Positions 1-6,375 of a stretch of 11,992 nt of DNA are shown in pieces (position 1 is the first letter of the stretch; each line of letters begins with the position of its first letter). The notes under the pieces are model-generated. The model was not told the DNA's origin. It ran no database searches and saw only the letters and a program-made list of their open reading frames with translations. The DNA comes from Dysgonamonadaceae bacterium (GTDB lineage Bacteria > Bacteroidota > Bacteroidia > Bacteroidales > Azobacteroidaceae): contig JAITTA010000203.1 in assembly GCA_031287395.1 (NCBI GenBank), positions 1 through 11,992 of the forward strand, given 5' to 3'. Made by a program: the position numbers and the translations under genes.

Positions 1-1
1 T

Positions 2-400
2 AGTGTCCCCGAACCCTATTGGTATTTCCCGGAAGGTCTTTACGTAGAAAAGTTTGATTCGGTTTTCAACGTGGAAGGGAATATTACGGCCGATACCGCT
101 TATCATTACTATGAAAGACAAAAACTATGGCATGCTATAGGAAACGTTAAAGTAGTCAATCTCGCCGGTGAAAAATTTGAAACCTCCGAATTATTCCTGA
201 ATAGAAAGGAGGGACGGATTTATACGGATAAATTTGTCAGGGCCGAACGTAAAGGACAGATACATACGGGTTACGGATTAGAGTCTAACCTGAAAATGAC
301 TGACTGGCATATCCTCAATCATTCGGGAGTATATGATATTCCAGATAGCACCCGGACGGATCAGGAAACAGACATCCGGATTGAACCGGCAAAACAATGA
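2..400 (+). CDS. lptC: LPS export periplasmic protein LptC, 3' part (5' end outside window)
   Basis: The reading frame is open from the left edge, so only the last 132 residues are visible. The GTG at 71 is an internal Val codon and not the start. LptC is the inner-membrane-anchored, mostly periplasmic part of the LptBFGC complex that passes lipopolysaccharide from the ABC transporter to LptA. The visible part looks like the C-terminal half of the LptC beta-jellyroll. It opens with a PEGLYVEKFDS stretch, followed by VEGNITADTAYHYYERQKLW and GNVKVVNLAGEKFETSEL, a layout I recall from Bacteroidales LptC. The N-terminal membrane anchor lies upstream of the window. The stop overlaps the next start codon (ATGA), so translation of the two is probably coupled. 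The family call rests on recalled resemblance of motifs; no search was run. Confidence 0.85.
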   Translation, partial: SVPEPYWYFPEGLYVEKFDSVFNVEGNITADTAYHYYERQKLWHAIGNVKVVNLAGEKFETSELFLNRKEGRIYTDKFVRAERKGQIHTGYGLESNLKMTDWHILNHSGVYDIPDSTRTDQETDIRIEPAKQ

Positions 401-1656
401 GTACGGAACTATTGGAAATATTGTTGACTTTATTATTATCGGCTTTCTTTTCAGGAGCTGAAATCGCTTTTGTATCCTCCAACAAATTACTCTTCAAAGT
501 TGAAAAACGCAAAAATAATCTGACTGCATCTATTCTGAATTTATTCTATAAAAATTCCAATCAATTCATTTCCACTATGCTGATTGGAAATAATATATCC
601 CTGGTAACTTACGGGTTATTGATGGCACGGGCTTTGACCCCTTATTTCAACCCGTACATCACGGAAGAGATCTGGATACTCCTTTGCCAATCACTAATCG
701 CAACCGGCCTTATCCTTTTTTCCGGAGAATTCATTCCCAGAACAATCGCCATAAGTAATCCCAACTTATTTCTGACAATAACGGCAATACCCCTGTTTTT
801 TGTATACATCATTTTATATCCTGTCTCAAAACTCATATCCGGATTTGCCTGGCTTTTCCTGAAAACATTCGGAATTAAACTGCCTTCAGGAAAGAATATC
901 AGTACATTCGGAAAAGATGATCTGGACGATTTCATTCAGAAGAGCATTCAGGAAGCTCCCCAAAACACCCAACTGGACAAAGAAATGGAACTGTTCCAAA
1001 ATGCATTGGAGTTTTCTAATATCCGAGTTCGTGATTGTGTAGTCCCCCGAACAGAAATCGTTGCCGTGAGTACAGAAACGACATTGGAAGAACTTTTATC
1101 GAAGTTTATCGAAACCGGATTATCTAAAATATTGGTATTCAAAGAAGATATTGACAATATCATCGGATACATCCATTCTTCGGAAATGTTTACCAAACCG
1201 GACGACTGGACCCAAAGCATCATATCTTTGCCTTTCGTTCCGGAAAACATGGCCGCAAATAAACTGATGAAAAATATGCTGGAAGAAAAAAGGAATATCG
1301 CCGTTGTTGTCGATGAATTCGGTGGAACATCCGGTGTAATTACCCTGGAAGACCTCGTTGAAGAGATATTCGGAGAAATTGAAGACGAACACGATACCCG
1401 GAATCTGATTTCCAAACAGATCAATGAAAATGAATATATCCTGTCCGGCAGAGCCGAAATCGATCAAATCAATGAAAACTTCCGGCTAAACATACCGGAA
1501 TCCGATGAATATCAAACAATTGCAGGATACATCCTCAGTTACAATCAAAGTTTTCCAAAGGTAAACGAACTCATTTCCATCGACCGTTATACTTTTAAAA
1601 TCATCAAAATGTCAAACACCAAAATCGAATTGGTAAGATTAAAGGTGAGCAAATAA
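397..1656 (+). CDS. CNNM/CBS/CorC-domain membrane protein (hemolysin-family, HlyC/CorC-like)
   Basis: This 419-residue protein has the three-part layout of bacterial CNNM proteins. The N-terminal CNNM membrane domain (about residues 1-165) has hydrophobic segments near 5-20, 60-80, 95-115 and 123-145. It carries the FFSGAE signature at 17-22, GNN at 64-66 and a GEFIPR motif at 110-115. A pair of CBS domains follows (about 208-330), with VRDCVVPRTEI at 211-221 and VVVDEFGGTSGVITLEDLVE at 303-322. The C-terminal CorC/HlyC domain covers about 345-419. Family members are linked to divalent cation (Mg2+, Co2+) transport or efflux. The name 'hemolysin' is historical and should not be read literally. 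In Bacteroidota a related protein, GldE, belongs to the gliding machinery, but nothing here points to gliding. The ATG overlaps the lptC stop by 4 bases, which fixes the start and suggests one transcript. Substrate is not determinable. Confidence 0.9.
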   Translation: MSTELLEILLTLLLSAFFSGAEIAFVSSNKLLFKVEKRKNNLTASILNLFYKNSNQFISTMLIGNNISLVTYGLLMARALTPYFNPYITEEIWILLCQSLIATGLILFSGEFIPRTIAISNPNLFLTITAIPLFFVYIILYPVSKLISGFAWLFLKTFGIKLPSGKNISTFGKDDLDDFIQKSIQEAPQNTQLDKEMELFQNALEFSNIRVRDCVVPRTEIVAVSTETTLEELLSKFIETGLSKILVFKEDIDNIIGYIHSSEMFTKPDDWTQSIISLPFVPENMAANKLMKNMLEEKRNIAVVVDEFGGTSGVITLEDLVEEIFGEIEDEHDTRNLISKQINENEYILSGRAEIDQINENFRLNIPESDEYQTIAGYILSYNQSFPKVNELISIDRYTFKIIKMSNTKIELVRLKVSK

Positions 1657-1700
1657 ATAAATTTTCTCCAAAAAAGTATGGATAATAAACCAAAACTTCG

Positions 1701-1708
1701 TATCTTCG
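1701..1708 (+). promoter_or_regulatory. possible Bacteroidota-type -7 box upstream of the PpiD-like gene
   Basis: The 96-base gap before the foldase gene contains TATCTTCG, one base from the Bacteroides -7 consensus TAnnTTTG, and it is followed by GTGCGC. It lies about 45 bases before the ATG at 1753, a sensible leader length. I see no clear TTTG or TTG element at the expected -33 position, so the call is weak. If correct, ppiD and the genes after it have a promoter separate from lptC. Confidence 0.3.
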
Positions 1709-1752
1709 TGCGCAATTTCTGCAAAAATAAATTAAAACAAATATAAAGATCA

Positions 1753-3882
1753 ATGGCAACGTTAGAAAAAATCAGGAGCAAAGCCGGCTTACTAGTAGCC
1801 GTAGTAGGTATCGCTTTGCTTGCATTTGTTATCGGAGACTTCCTGAAATCAGGCTCCACTTTTTTCCATCAATCCAAAGAAAAAATCGCTACAGTAAACG
1901 GTACATCCATCTCTATCCAGGAATACCAGGCAAAAGTGGAAGAAATGACCGAGGTTTACAAAAGAAGGATGCAGTCAAACTCAATAAATGAAGATATGCA
2001 AACCCGGATCAGGGAAGACGTCTTTGAAAGTCTTGTTAACAATATCCTTTTAGGCGACGAAACTGAAAAAATCGGAATGACAGTCGGAAAAGATGAACTT
2101 TCAGATATGATTATCGGCGACAACATTTCTCCGTTAATCCTTCAAATGCCTGATTTTCAGAATCCTCAAACAGGAACTTTCGACAAAAATATGTTGTTAC
2201 AATTCCTTCAGACAATCGAATCCGGTGATTTGAGTAACTATCCGGAAGAAATGAAAGCTCAGTTACAGGAAGCAAAAAAATATTGGTTGTTCTGGGAACA
2301 AACTATCAAACAACAAAAACTGCAATCCAAATACTCCGCTTTGTTAGGGAGCGCTATTGCCGTAAACTCAATCGAAGCTAAAAATGCTTACGAAGAGAAG
2401 AAAATCAGCGTCGGGTTTGATTATGTCACACAAAATTATCAATCAATTCCCGATGATCAGGTTTCCGTATCCGATTCGGAAATCAAACAACTATACGAAA
2501 AGCGTAAAAATACTTACAAGCAGGAAAAACAACAAGTCATAAGTTTCATTGCAGTGGATGTAGTCCCGAGTAATGAAGATGAGGCCGCTATCAGAAAAAC
2601 GCTAACCGATCTGAAACCTTCATTTTCACAACCGGATATCGATATTTCCGCTTTGGTAAATGAAAATTCGGATTTGAAATACATCGATGCTTTTATGGCC
2701 AAATCCGAATTGCGGAATGATATGCAGGATTTTGTCGAAAAAGCGAATGTCAATGATGTGGAAGGTCCTGAGTTGAAAGAAGGATCTTATTATGCTATGT
2801 ATAAGTTGGTCGCCGTCACTACTGCTCCCGACTCGGTCAAGATCAACCAACTGGTATTGCCGAACATGGAAGATCAAGACTTGAAAAACCTTTCCGATAG
2901 TATAATCGGTGTTATTAAAGGAGGAAAATCATTCGCAGATGTGGCTACAGAAATGACCCAGGGGCGTACAAACGGAGAAATGGGTTATATGACGGAAGCA
3001 CAATTGCTTGCAGCTACAGATGTAAAATTTAAAGATCAAATATTCAACGGTACTATCGGAGATATTTTTGTGGCAAAATCAATCCACGGGTCACACCTGG
3101 TACAAATTGTTGAGAAAACAAAACCTGTAGCCAAATACAAAGTGGCGACAATCCAATCGGCAGTAACTCCAAGTACTGAAACATACAGCAAATTGTATAA
3201 CGATTTGAATTCGTATATTGCTAAAAACAATACCTTGGAAAAATTCAAGACTGCTGCTGCAGAAAGTGGTTACATGATTCAAAATGAAATGCCGATCACC
3301 GAAAATCAACCGAATCTGATAAATATCAGTTCTTCACGTCCTGCTATACGTTGGGCATTTGAACACAGGAAAGGAGATATCTCCGAAATTTTCGAATGCC
3401 AGGATCATTTTATAGTTGTTGCTGTTGACGGTAGTCTGAAAGCAGGGTATCGCCCATTATCATCCGTTTCGGAAATTCTGAAACGTGAATTACTGAATGA
3501 CAAAAAAGCGGAAAAAATCATCAATGATTTGAAAGCAAAAAATTACACCTCATTGGATGAATATGCTAAAGAGATGAATGCAACTCCCAATTCGGTTGAG
3601 TTTGTAACATTCTCAACCTCTAACATTTCAGGTATAGGAACGGAACCAATCATTAACGCCCGTGCACCTCTGACGGAAGTAGGCCAGATTGCGGGTCCTT
3701 TGAAAGGTAGAGCCGGCATATATGTTTTGAATATCACAAGTAAAAAAGTTTCGGAAGTTCCATACAATGAAGAAAGTGAAAAGCAATCTTTGCAATCTAC
3801 AAACATGTACAGAATGTACTCTTTCATGCCCGCTTTGAGAGATAAATCAAAAATCGAAGATAATAGGATACGATTTTATTAG
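1753..3882 (+). CDS. membrane-anchored periplasmic foldase, SurA/PpiD family peptidylprolyl isomerase
   Basis: This 709-residue protein has a short cytoplasmic N-terminus and one membrane anchor (about residues 12-31, LLVAVVGIALLAFVIGDFL), then a long periplasmic part, as in PpiD. A SurA_N-like helical chaperone region follows, beginning with ATVNGTSISIQEYQ at 46-59, a typical opening of this family. A parvulin-type rotamase domain lies at about 355-455, with GGKSFADVATEMTQG at 390-404, GEMGYM at 408-413 and GSHLVQI at 446-452. The long C-terminal part (460-709) is helical/mixed and matches the length usual for Bacteroidota PpiD-like proteins (about 700). It should help newly exported envelope proteins fold at the inner membrane. 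The usual first parvulin histidine (HIL motif) appears replaced by Gln366 in KINQLVL, so isomerase activity may be weak or absent. The 96-base gap upstream and the stop in the preceding gene support the ATG at 1753. Confidence 0.88.
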   Translation: MATLEKIRSKAGLLVAVVGIALLAFVIGDFLKSGSTFFHQSKEKIATVNGTSISIQEYQAKVEEMTEVYKRRMQSNSINEDMQTRIREDVFESLVNNILLGDETEKIGMTVGKDELSDMIIGDNISPLILQMPDFQNPQTGTFDKNMLLQFLQTIESGDLSNYPEEMKAQLQEAKKYWLFWEQTIKQQKLQSKYSALLGSAIAVNSIEAKNAYEEKKISVGFDYVTQNYQSIPDDQVSVSDSEIKQLYEKRKNTYKQEKQQVISFIAVDVVPSNEDEAAIRKTLTDLKPSFSQPDIDISALVNENSDLKYIDAFMAKSELRNDMQDFVEKANVNDVEGPELKEGSYYAMYKLVAVTTAPDSVKINQLVLPNMEDQDLKNLSDSIIGVIKGGKSFADVATEMTQGRTNGEMGYMTEAQLLAATDVKFKDQIFNGTIGDIFVAKSIHGSHLVQIVEKTKPVAKYKVATIQSAVTPSTETYSKLYNDLNSYIAKNNTLEKFKTAAAESGYMIQNEMPITENQPNLINISSSRPAIRWAFEHRKGDISEIFECQDHFIVVAVDGSLKAGYRPLSSVSEILKRELLNDKKAEKIINDLKAKNYTSLDEYAKEMNATPNSVEFVTFSTSNISGIGTEPIINARAPLTEVGQIAGPLKGRAGIYVLNITSKKVSEVPYNEESEKQSLQSTNMYRMYSFMPALRDKSKIEDNRIRFY

Positions 3883-4073
3883 AAGACCGTAAGACCGGAA
3901 GATCGTAAGACATGTAAGACATGTAAGATCGTAAGACATGTAAGATCGTAAGATTTGTGAAGAAACTATCTTATATCTCTTACGATCTTACATGTCTTAC
4001 GATCTTCCGGTCTTCCGGTCTTACATGTCTTCCGATCTTACATGTCTTACGATCTTACATGTCTTACGGTCTT
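3883..4073. repeat. inverted array of 8-9 base words forming a long imperfect hairpin between ppiD-like gene and rlmN
   Basis: The sequence starts right after the foldase stop codon and ends 5 bases before the rlmN ATG. On the left (3883-3953) it reads as eight complete AAG-led words plus a partial one, drawn from AAGACCGT, AAGACCGG, AAGATCGT and AAGACATGT. On the right (3978-4073) the complement strand uses the same words plus AAGATCGG, in eleven complete copies plus a partial one. A 24-base loop (3954-3977) separates the halves. The innermost 29 bases pair perfectly (3925-3953 with 3978-4006), and the outermost 13 bases also pair perfectly (3883-3895 with 4061-4073). A 17-base unit, GATCTTACATGTCTTAC, occurs at 3984, 4034 and 4051. 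Its complement occurs at 3914 and 3931. A transcript could fold into a very stable stem that might act as terminator, RNA-processing site or translation attenuator for rlmN. No function is shown. Confidence 0.95.
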
Positions 4074-4078
4074 AAAAA

Positions 4079-5113
4079 ATGGAAAGATTACTTGGTAAAA
4101 CAATCGGAGAACTCAAACAGATAACTTCTGAGTTAGGAATGCCGGTCTTTACCGCCAAGCAAATATCGGATTGGCTGTACAAGAAGAAAGTGGACAGCAT
4201 CGACAAAATGAGTAATCTATCAATCCTCAACCGGGAGAAACTCAAAACCCGGTTTGTGATCGGATCCTACCCTCCCACACAAAAACAAAAATCTCAAGAC
4301 GGGACAATAAAATATCTGTTCAAAACAATATCAGAACACTTTATTGAAACCGTTTACATCCCGGAAGAAGACCGGGCTACCCTTTGTGTTTCTTCTCAAA
4401 TCGGATGTAAAATGAATTGCCTGTTCTGCATGACCGGCAAACAAGGATTTTCGGGAAACCTCACAGCGAACGAGATTATAAATCAGATCCAATCGGTTCC
4501 GGAAAGTCCCAAATTGACGAATATCGTATTTATGGGTATGGGAGAACCTTTGGATAATGTAGATGAAATATTCGGAGTGCTGGAAATCCTGACTGAAGAT
4601 TATGGTTATGCATGGAGTCCTAAACGAATCACGGTCTCCACTGTAGGCATCATTCCCGGATTAAAACGCTTTATTGAAGAAGGCCGGTGTCATTTGGCAA
4701 TCAGTATCCACTCTCCATACGACAATGAACGGAAAACATTGATGCCGGTTGAAAAAGCATATCCGATACGGGAAGTAATCAATTTGATACGACAATACGA
4801 TTTTTCCCATCAACGCAGGATATCATTCGAATACATCCTGTTTAAAGGTCTGAATGATGACCTCCAGCATGCAAAAGACCTGGCAAAACTTCTCGCAGGT
4901 ATTCCATGCCGGGTGAATCTGATCAAATATCATGCTATTCCGGATGTTGATCTGAAAAGCTCCGATACGGCTGCAATGCCCGCTTTCAGAAACTATTTAT
5001 CGTCTAAAGGGATTACCTGTACAATCCGCTCTTCACGAGGAGAAGATATTTTAGCCGCCTGCGGTATGCTTTCCACAAAAGAATATCGTATCTTTGCAGA
5101 AAAGAGTTTTTAA
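4079..5113 (+). CDS. rlmN: dual-specificity 23S rRNA A2503 / tRNA A37 C2-methyltransferase RlmN
   Basis: RlmN is a cytoplasmic radical-SAM enzyme that methylates C2 of adenine 2503 in 23S rRNA and of adenine 37 in some tRNAs, aiding peptidyl-transferase fidelity. The 344 residues match the family length. The 4Fe-4S ligands are C110, C114 and C117 (CKMNCLFC), preceded by the conserved ATLCVSSQIG. C103 there aligns with E. coli C118, and C328 in AACGML aligns with the methyl-carrying C355. The catalytic base E. coli E105 corresponds to E90. The SAM-binding MGMGEPLDN is at 152-160. The N-terminal region (1-60) looks like the small accessory domain with GKTIGELKQI and FTAKQISDWLYKK. An in-frame TAA at 4073-4075 lies just upstream, so ATG 4079 is the first possible start. 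The repeat array leaves only 5 bases before it, so no ordinary leader exists unless transcripts come from upstream. All key residues are present. Confidence 0.97.
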   Translation: MERLLGKTIGELKQITSELGMPVFTAKQISDWLYKKKVDSIDKMSNLSILNREKLKTRFVIGSYPPTQKQKSQDGTIKYLFKTISEHFIETVYIPEEDRATLCVSSQIGCKMNCLFCMTGKQGFSGNLTANEIINQIQSVPESPKLTNIVFMGMGEPLDNVDEIFGVLEILTEDYGYAWSPKRITVSTVGIIPGLKRFIEEGRCHLAISIHSPYDNERKTLMPVEKAYPIREVINLIRQYDFSHQRRISFEYILFKGLNDDLQHAKDLAKLLAGIPCRVNLIKYHAIPDVDLKSSDTAAMPAFRNYLSSKGITCTIRSSRGEDILAACGMLSTKEYRIFAEKSF

Positions 5114-5185
5114 GTTACAGGTTTTAAGTTATAAGTTCTGTTTACTCGCAACGATACCCTGTTCCTTAAAACTTACAACTTAAAA
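5111..5185. repeat. TAAGTT-type inverted repeat filling the rlmN-pdxA gap
   Basis: The 71-base gap between rlmN and pdxA holds AAGTT words on the left (5112-5137) and their complement AACTT on the right (5170-5185). Bases 5122-5137 (TTTTAAGTTATAAGTT) pair with 5170-5185 at 15 of 16 positions, with one A/C mismatch and a 32-base spacer. The right arm ends on the A of the first possible pdxA ATG (5185). The design matches the larger array before rlmN: AAG-led words on the left, complements on the right, and a start codon directly after. It could mask the pdxA start in the mRNA or act as a weak terminator. This is inferred only from pairing. Confidence 0.75.
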
Positions 5186-6273
5186 TGTATAACTTTATGT
5201 ATAAAATAGGCATCACACACGGAGACACCAATGGAATAGGGTATGAAATGATCCTGAATGTTTTTTCAGACTCACGGGTCACCGAACTTTTCATTCCGGT
5301 GCTCTACGGATCATCAAAAGTTGCAGCATACCACCGGAAAACAATGGAAATACAGACAATGAATCTGCACGCCATAGATCAGGCGACCGATGCTGTTCAA
5401 AACCGGTTAAACGTCATCAATTGTGTTGACGATGAAATAAAAGTAGAACTTGGCAAATATACCCCCGAATCAGGAAATGCAGCTCTACATTCGCTGGAAA
5501 GAGCCGTAAAAGACCTGAACGAAGGGAAAATTGAGGCTATCATCACATTGCCCGCAATCATTCATGAAATTCAGAGAAACGGTATGAAATACTCCGGACA
5601 AACCGAATTCGTGGAGACTTCCGTCGGAATGACAAACCAATCTTTGGGTATTTTGGTAAAAGAGAATCTGAGGATAGCTCTTGTCACCGGTAATATTCCT
5701 TTAGCGGAAGTTGCAACTCAACTAAAGGAAGAATTGATCTTCAAAAAACTTTCTGATTTACAAACCAGCCTGATACGTGATTTTGCCGTTTCCGCTCCCC
5801 GGATTGCAGTATTATCACTCAATCCTAATACTACTCCCGAAAATCCGGGAAAAGAGGAATCGGAACAAATTATTCCGGCTATGGACAAGGCTTCCAAATC
5901 CGGAATATTCTGCTTCGGACCTTATGCTTCTAACGATTTTTTTGGTTCGGACCATTACACTAAATTCGACGCCATATTGGCCATGTATTACGATCAAGGA
6001 TTGATTCCTTTCAGAACTCTCGCCACACAAGATGGAGTTTATTTCAATGCAGGACTTCCTATCGTCAGGACAGCTCCGAATATGGGCCCCTCATTTGATA
6101 TTGCAGGAAAAAATATTGCTCCGGAAGGGGCTCTCCTGAATGCAATATACCTTGCTATCGACATCATAAGAAACAGAAAAACGGATGACGAAATCAATGC
6201 AAACCCGCTTAAAAAGCATTATTTCGAAAAAGGTTTGGACAATGAAAAATTAGATCTGACATCAGACAATTAG
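5185..6273 (+). CDS. pdxA: PdxA-family protein (4-hydroxythreonine-4-phosphate dehydrogenase homologue) lacking the metal-binding histidines
   Basis: PdxA oxidises 4-phosphohydroxy-L-threonine with NAD in the DXP-dependent vitamin B6 pathway, as a metal-dependent cytoplasmic dimer. Family identity is clear: ITHGDTNGIGYE (10-21), LYGSSKVAAYHRK (40-52), INCVDD (78-83), ELGK (88-91), FGPY...FFGS (244-255), AGLPIVRT (289-296) and DIAGK (305-309). The 362-residue length is normal and the frame is intact. However, the E. coli metal ligands H166, H211 and H266 align with N170 (VTGNIPL), N215 (LNPNTT) and Y269 (YYDQG). GHTEF is GQTEF (Q139), the GPVHK lysine is I126, and the RTxxDHG motif is RTAPNMG. 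A standard PdxA reaction is therefore unlikely, although gene position matches ordinary pdxA in relatives as I recall it. The start may be ATG 5185 or ATG 5197 (MYKIGITHGD). The latter lies outside the upstream inverted repeat and fits family N-termini slightly better. Pseudoenzyme or altered function are both possible. Confidence 0.85.
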   Translation: MYNFMYKIGITHGDTNGIGYEMILNVFSDSRVTELFIPVLYGSSKVAAYHRKTMEIQTMNLHAIDQATDAVQNRLNVINCVDDEIKVELGKYTPESGNAALHSLERAVKDLNEGKIEAIITLPAIIHEIQRNGMKYSGQTEFVETSVGMTNQSLGILVKENLRIALVTGNIPLAEVATQLKEELIFKKLSDLQTSLIRDFAVSAPRIAVLSLNPNTTPENPGKEESEQIIPAMDKASKSGIFCFGPYASNDFFGSDHYTKFDAILAMYYDQGLIPFRTLATQDGVYFNAGLPIVRTAPNMGPSFDIAGKNIAPEGALLNAIYLAIDIIRNRKTDDEINANPLKKHYFEKGLDNEKLDLTSDN

Positions 6274-6299
6274 AATAGACCCCAAATTTCAAAACAATT

Positions 6300-6351
6300 T
6301 ATAAGAAAAAAAGAATTGTAAGCAAAAACTTACAATTCTTTTTTTCTTATA
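6300..6351. terminator. bidirectional hairpin terminator between convergent pdxA and lipoprotein gene
   Basis: A perfect 23-bp stem (6300-6322 with 6329-6351) encloses a 6-base CAAAAA loop. The stem carries an A7 tract on the left arm and a T7 tract on the right, so it could end transcription from both sides. It sits 26 bases after the pdxA stop and 24 bases beyond the stop of the minus-strand lipoprotein gene. That is the expected place for a shared terminator between convergent genes. The U-tract lies inside the stem, not strictly after it, which is usual for bidirectional A/T-rich terminators. Confidence 0.85.
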
Positions 6352-6375
6352 GATTAAATAACGAACGACAAGCGA

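Noticed and set aside
71..400. GTG at 71 as the start of a short 109-residue gene
   Set aside because: The same frame continues to the left edge with LptC-like sequence before 71, so the GTG is an internal Val codon of a truncated gene.
948..1467. Antisense open frames opposite the CNNM/CorC gene
   Set aside because: They overlap a well-supported gene completely, are Ser/Phe-rich as expected for antisense of A-rich coding sequence, and show no family features.
3883..4073. CRISPR array
   Set aside because: The repeated units are 8-9 bases (or 17 as pairs), they invert at the centre, and there are no unique spacers of 25-40 bases; no cas genes are present.
5114..5184. Riboswitch or PLP-responsive leader before pdxA
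   Set aside because: The gap is only 71 bases and consists mostly of a simple inverted AAGTT repeat; it has no resemblance to a riboswitch class I know.
5185..6273. pdxA as a frameshifted or truncated pseudogene
   Set aside because: The frame is uninterrupted, the length is normal for the family, and most structural motifs remain; only specific active-site residues differ.
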